From the NCBI GenBank assembly GCA_902783735.1, contig CACZSE010000314.1, forward strand, positions 1 to 7,990: DNA of 7,990 nucleotides. The letters run 5' to 3'. A program made the translations under genes and the position numbers. The notes under the pieces were generated by a model. That model saw only the letters and a program-made list of their open reading frames with translations, did not search any database and was not told the origin of the DNA. Below are positions 6,731-7,990 of the stretch, in pieces; position 1 is the first letter of the stretch; each line of letters opens with the position of its first letter. Source of the DNA: an uncultured Lachnospiraceae bacterium. Its GTDB lineage: Bacteria > Bacillota > Clostridia > Lachnospirales > Lachnospiraceae.

Positions 6731-7990
6731 TCACAAAAGTCCTTTATCCGCCATAGTCTGATATGCTTTTAATATTCCCGCTTTTCCGTGCGGCCATGTA
6801 AGACCACCCTGGAAATATACGGCATAGGGCGGTTTAATGGGGCCGTCGGCTGACAGTTCGATGGAACTGCCGGATACAAAAGCACCTGCAGCCATGATGA
6901 CTTTTGATTCATATCCCGGCATATCCCATGGCTCCGGCGTGACAAAGCTGTCTACGGGAGCCGCAGCCTGTATTCCTTCGCAGAAGGCACATACCCGTTC
7001 TTCACTTCCGAGGGTCACGGCCTGTATGATATCATGACGTGACTGTTTTGAATCGGGAACCACTTTAAACCCTGCTCTTTCAAACAGATTTGCCGCAAAT
7101 ATGGCGGTTTTTAAAGCGCTGGCCACAACTGTCGGAGAAAGGAAAAGGCCCTGATAGAAATCCTTCAGTATGCCCAGACTTGCACCGACTTCTTTACCAA
7201 GCCCCGGTGAAGTAAGTCTGTATGCAGCCTTCTCAATACATTCTTTTTTACCCGCGATATAGCCTCCTATGGGAGCAAGACCTCCTCCGGGATTTTTGAT
7301 AAGACTTCCGACGACCATATCGGCACCGACATCGGTAGGTTCGATCCTTTCGACAAATTCGCCATAGCAGTTGTCAACCATGCATATAACATCGCTTTTG
7401 ACAGACTTTATGAACGATATGAGACTTCCTATCTCTTCCACGCTGAATGTCTTACGTGTCTGATAACCCTTGGAACGTTGTATCGTTACAAGGCTGGTTC
7501 TTTCATTTATCGCATTTTTAATGCCTTCAAGATCAAACGAAGAATCTTCAAACAGATCGACCTGCTTATATGTTATACCGTATTCCTTTAAAGAACCGTT
7601 TCCCGGTCTGATCCCTATAACTTCTTCAAGCGTATCGTAGGGTTTTCCCACAGGACTGAGCAGTTCATCACCCGGTCTGAGATTACTCATAAGAGCAAGA
7701 GCCAAAGCATGTGTTCCGCATGTTATCTGAGGTCTTACAAGTGCATCTTCGGTATTGAATATTCTCGCATATACCTCTTCAAGGGTATCTCTGCCGATGT
7801 CACCGTAGCCGTAACCCGTTGTTCCCATCAGGCAGGCTTCGCTCACCTTGCTCTTTTGTAATGCATCCAAAACCTTTAACTGGTTATATTCGGCATTTTC
7901 ATCGATCTTTTCAAACCTGTCCTTAAGTTCGTTACATATTTCATTTCCAAGTTTTAGTACGTCTTCACTTATTCCCAGACGTTCATACAT
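6731..7990 (-). CDS. PLP-dependent methionine gamma-lyase-like protein ('aluminium resistance protein' family, YnbB-like)
   Basis: This is a fold-type I PLP enzyme of the Cys/Met-metabolism type, in the family usually labelled aluminium resistance protein or methionine gamma-lyase family (B. subtilis YnbB). The true substrate is not established. Visible elements are GTTGYGYGDIGRDTLE (56-71); the cofactor phosphate loop CGTHALALAL (91-100), equivalent to SGTHA; the aspartate expected to contact the PLP ring nitrogen, D206 in VDNCYGEF (205-212); and the Schiff-base lysine, K232 in GSLIKNPGGGLAPIGGYIAG (228-247). The C-terminal part has IMAAGAFVSGSSIELSADGP (365-384) and ends in GGLTWPHGK (395-403). 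The 419-residue length fits the family, and MYERLGISEDVL is a plausible family N-terminus. However, the ATG is exactly at the window edge, so no ribosome binding site is seen and a longer start cannot be excluded. It lies 85 bases before radC. Confidence 0.9.
   Translation of the reverse strand: MYERLGISEDVLKLGNEICNELKDRFEKIDENAEYNQLKVLDALQKSKVSEACLMGTTGYGYGDIGRDTLEEVYARIFNTEDALVRPQITCGTHALALALMSNLRPGDELLSPVGKPYDTLEEVIGIRPGNGSLKEYGITYKQVDLFEDSSFDLEGIKNAINERTSLVTIQRSKGYQTRKTFSVEEIGSLISFIKSVKSDVICMVDNCYGEFVERIEPTDVGADMVVGSLIKNPGGGLAPIGGYIAGKKECIEKAAYRLTSPGLGKEVGASLGILKDFYQGLFLSPTVVASALKTAIFAANLFERAGFKVVPDSKQSRHDIIQAVTLGSEERVCAFCEGIQAAAPVDSFVTPEPWDMPGYESKVIMAAGAFVSGSSIELSADGPIKPPYAVYFQGGLTWPHGKAGILKAYQTMADKGLL

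Noticed and set aside
1..7990. CRISPR array, tRNA/rRNA gene, insertion sequence, toxin-antitoxin or defence system
   Set aside because: No spaced direct repeats, no clover-leaf-like or rRNA-like stretch, no transposase and no small paired genes were seen; the DNA is almost fully filled by seven housekeeping genes.

Overview
The window reads as a chromosomal core region of a low-to-mid GC, Gram-positive (monoderm) Firmicute. It is most likely a clostridium-like member of the Lachnospirales/Lachnospiraceae. The reasons are the gene order (radC, mreB, mreC, mreD, a very long penicillin-binding protein 2, then minC), strong AGGAG-type ribosome binding sites, use of GTG and TTG starts, and the PLP-dependent 'aluminium resistance / methionine gamma-lyase-like' protein next door. 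The taxon is inferred from protein style and gene order, not from a marker gene.

Layout: all seven genes are on the minus strand, so transcription runs from high to low coordinates. In transcription order they are: a PLP-dependent lyase-family protein (7990-6731, its ATG exactly at the window edge); an 85-base gap (6646-6730) with a possible extended -10 promoter; radC (6645-5971); an atypical mreB (5957-4950, GTG start); mreC (4953-4087); mreD (4085-3564); a 968-residue class B penicillin-binding protein 2 (3567-661, TTG start); and minC (629 to beyond position 1, 3' end missing). From radC to minC the spacings are 13 nt, a 4-nt overlap, 1 nt, a 4-nt overlap and 31 nt, which is operon-like. 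No gene-free stretch exceeds 85 bases.

Function: MreB, MreC, MreD and PBP2 are the cytoskeletal, scaffolding and transpeptidase parts of the elongasome, which builds the lateral wall of rod cells. MinC blocks FtsZ assembly away from midcell, and minD and minE would be expected just beyond position 1. The operon therefore couples lateral wall growth to division-site placement. RadC and the PLP enzyme are common neighbours with no clear mechanistic link.

I found no mobile element, CRISPR array, RNA gene, defence island or clearly new multi-gene system. The interesting material is inside the familiar genes: an MreB whose expected catalytic glutamate aligns with lysine and whose second phosphate motif is altered; a PBP2 with about 245 extra residues inside its transpeptidase region and a Cys/His cluster before the SxN motif; and a MinC whose MinD-binding RSGQ motif aligns with GDGD. 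All these comparisons use family sequences recalled from memory and need real alignments.
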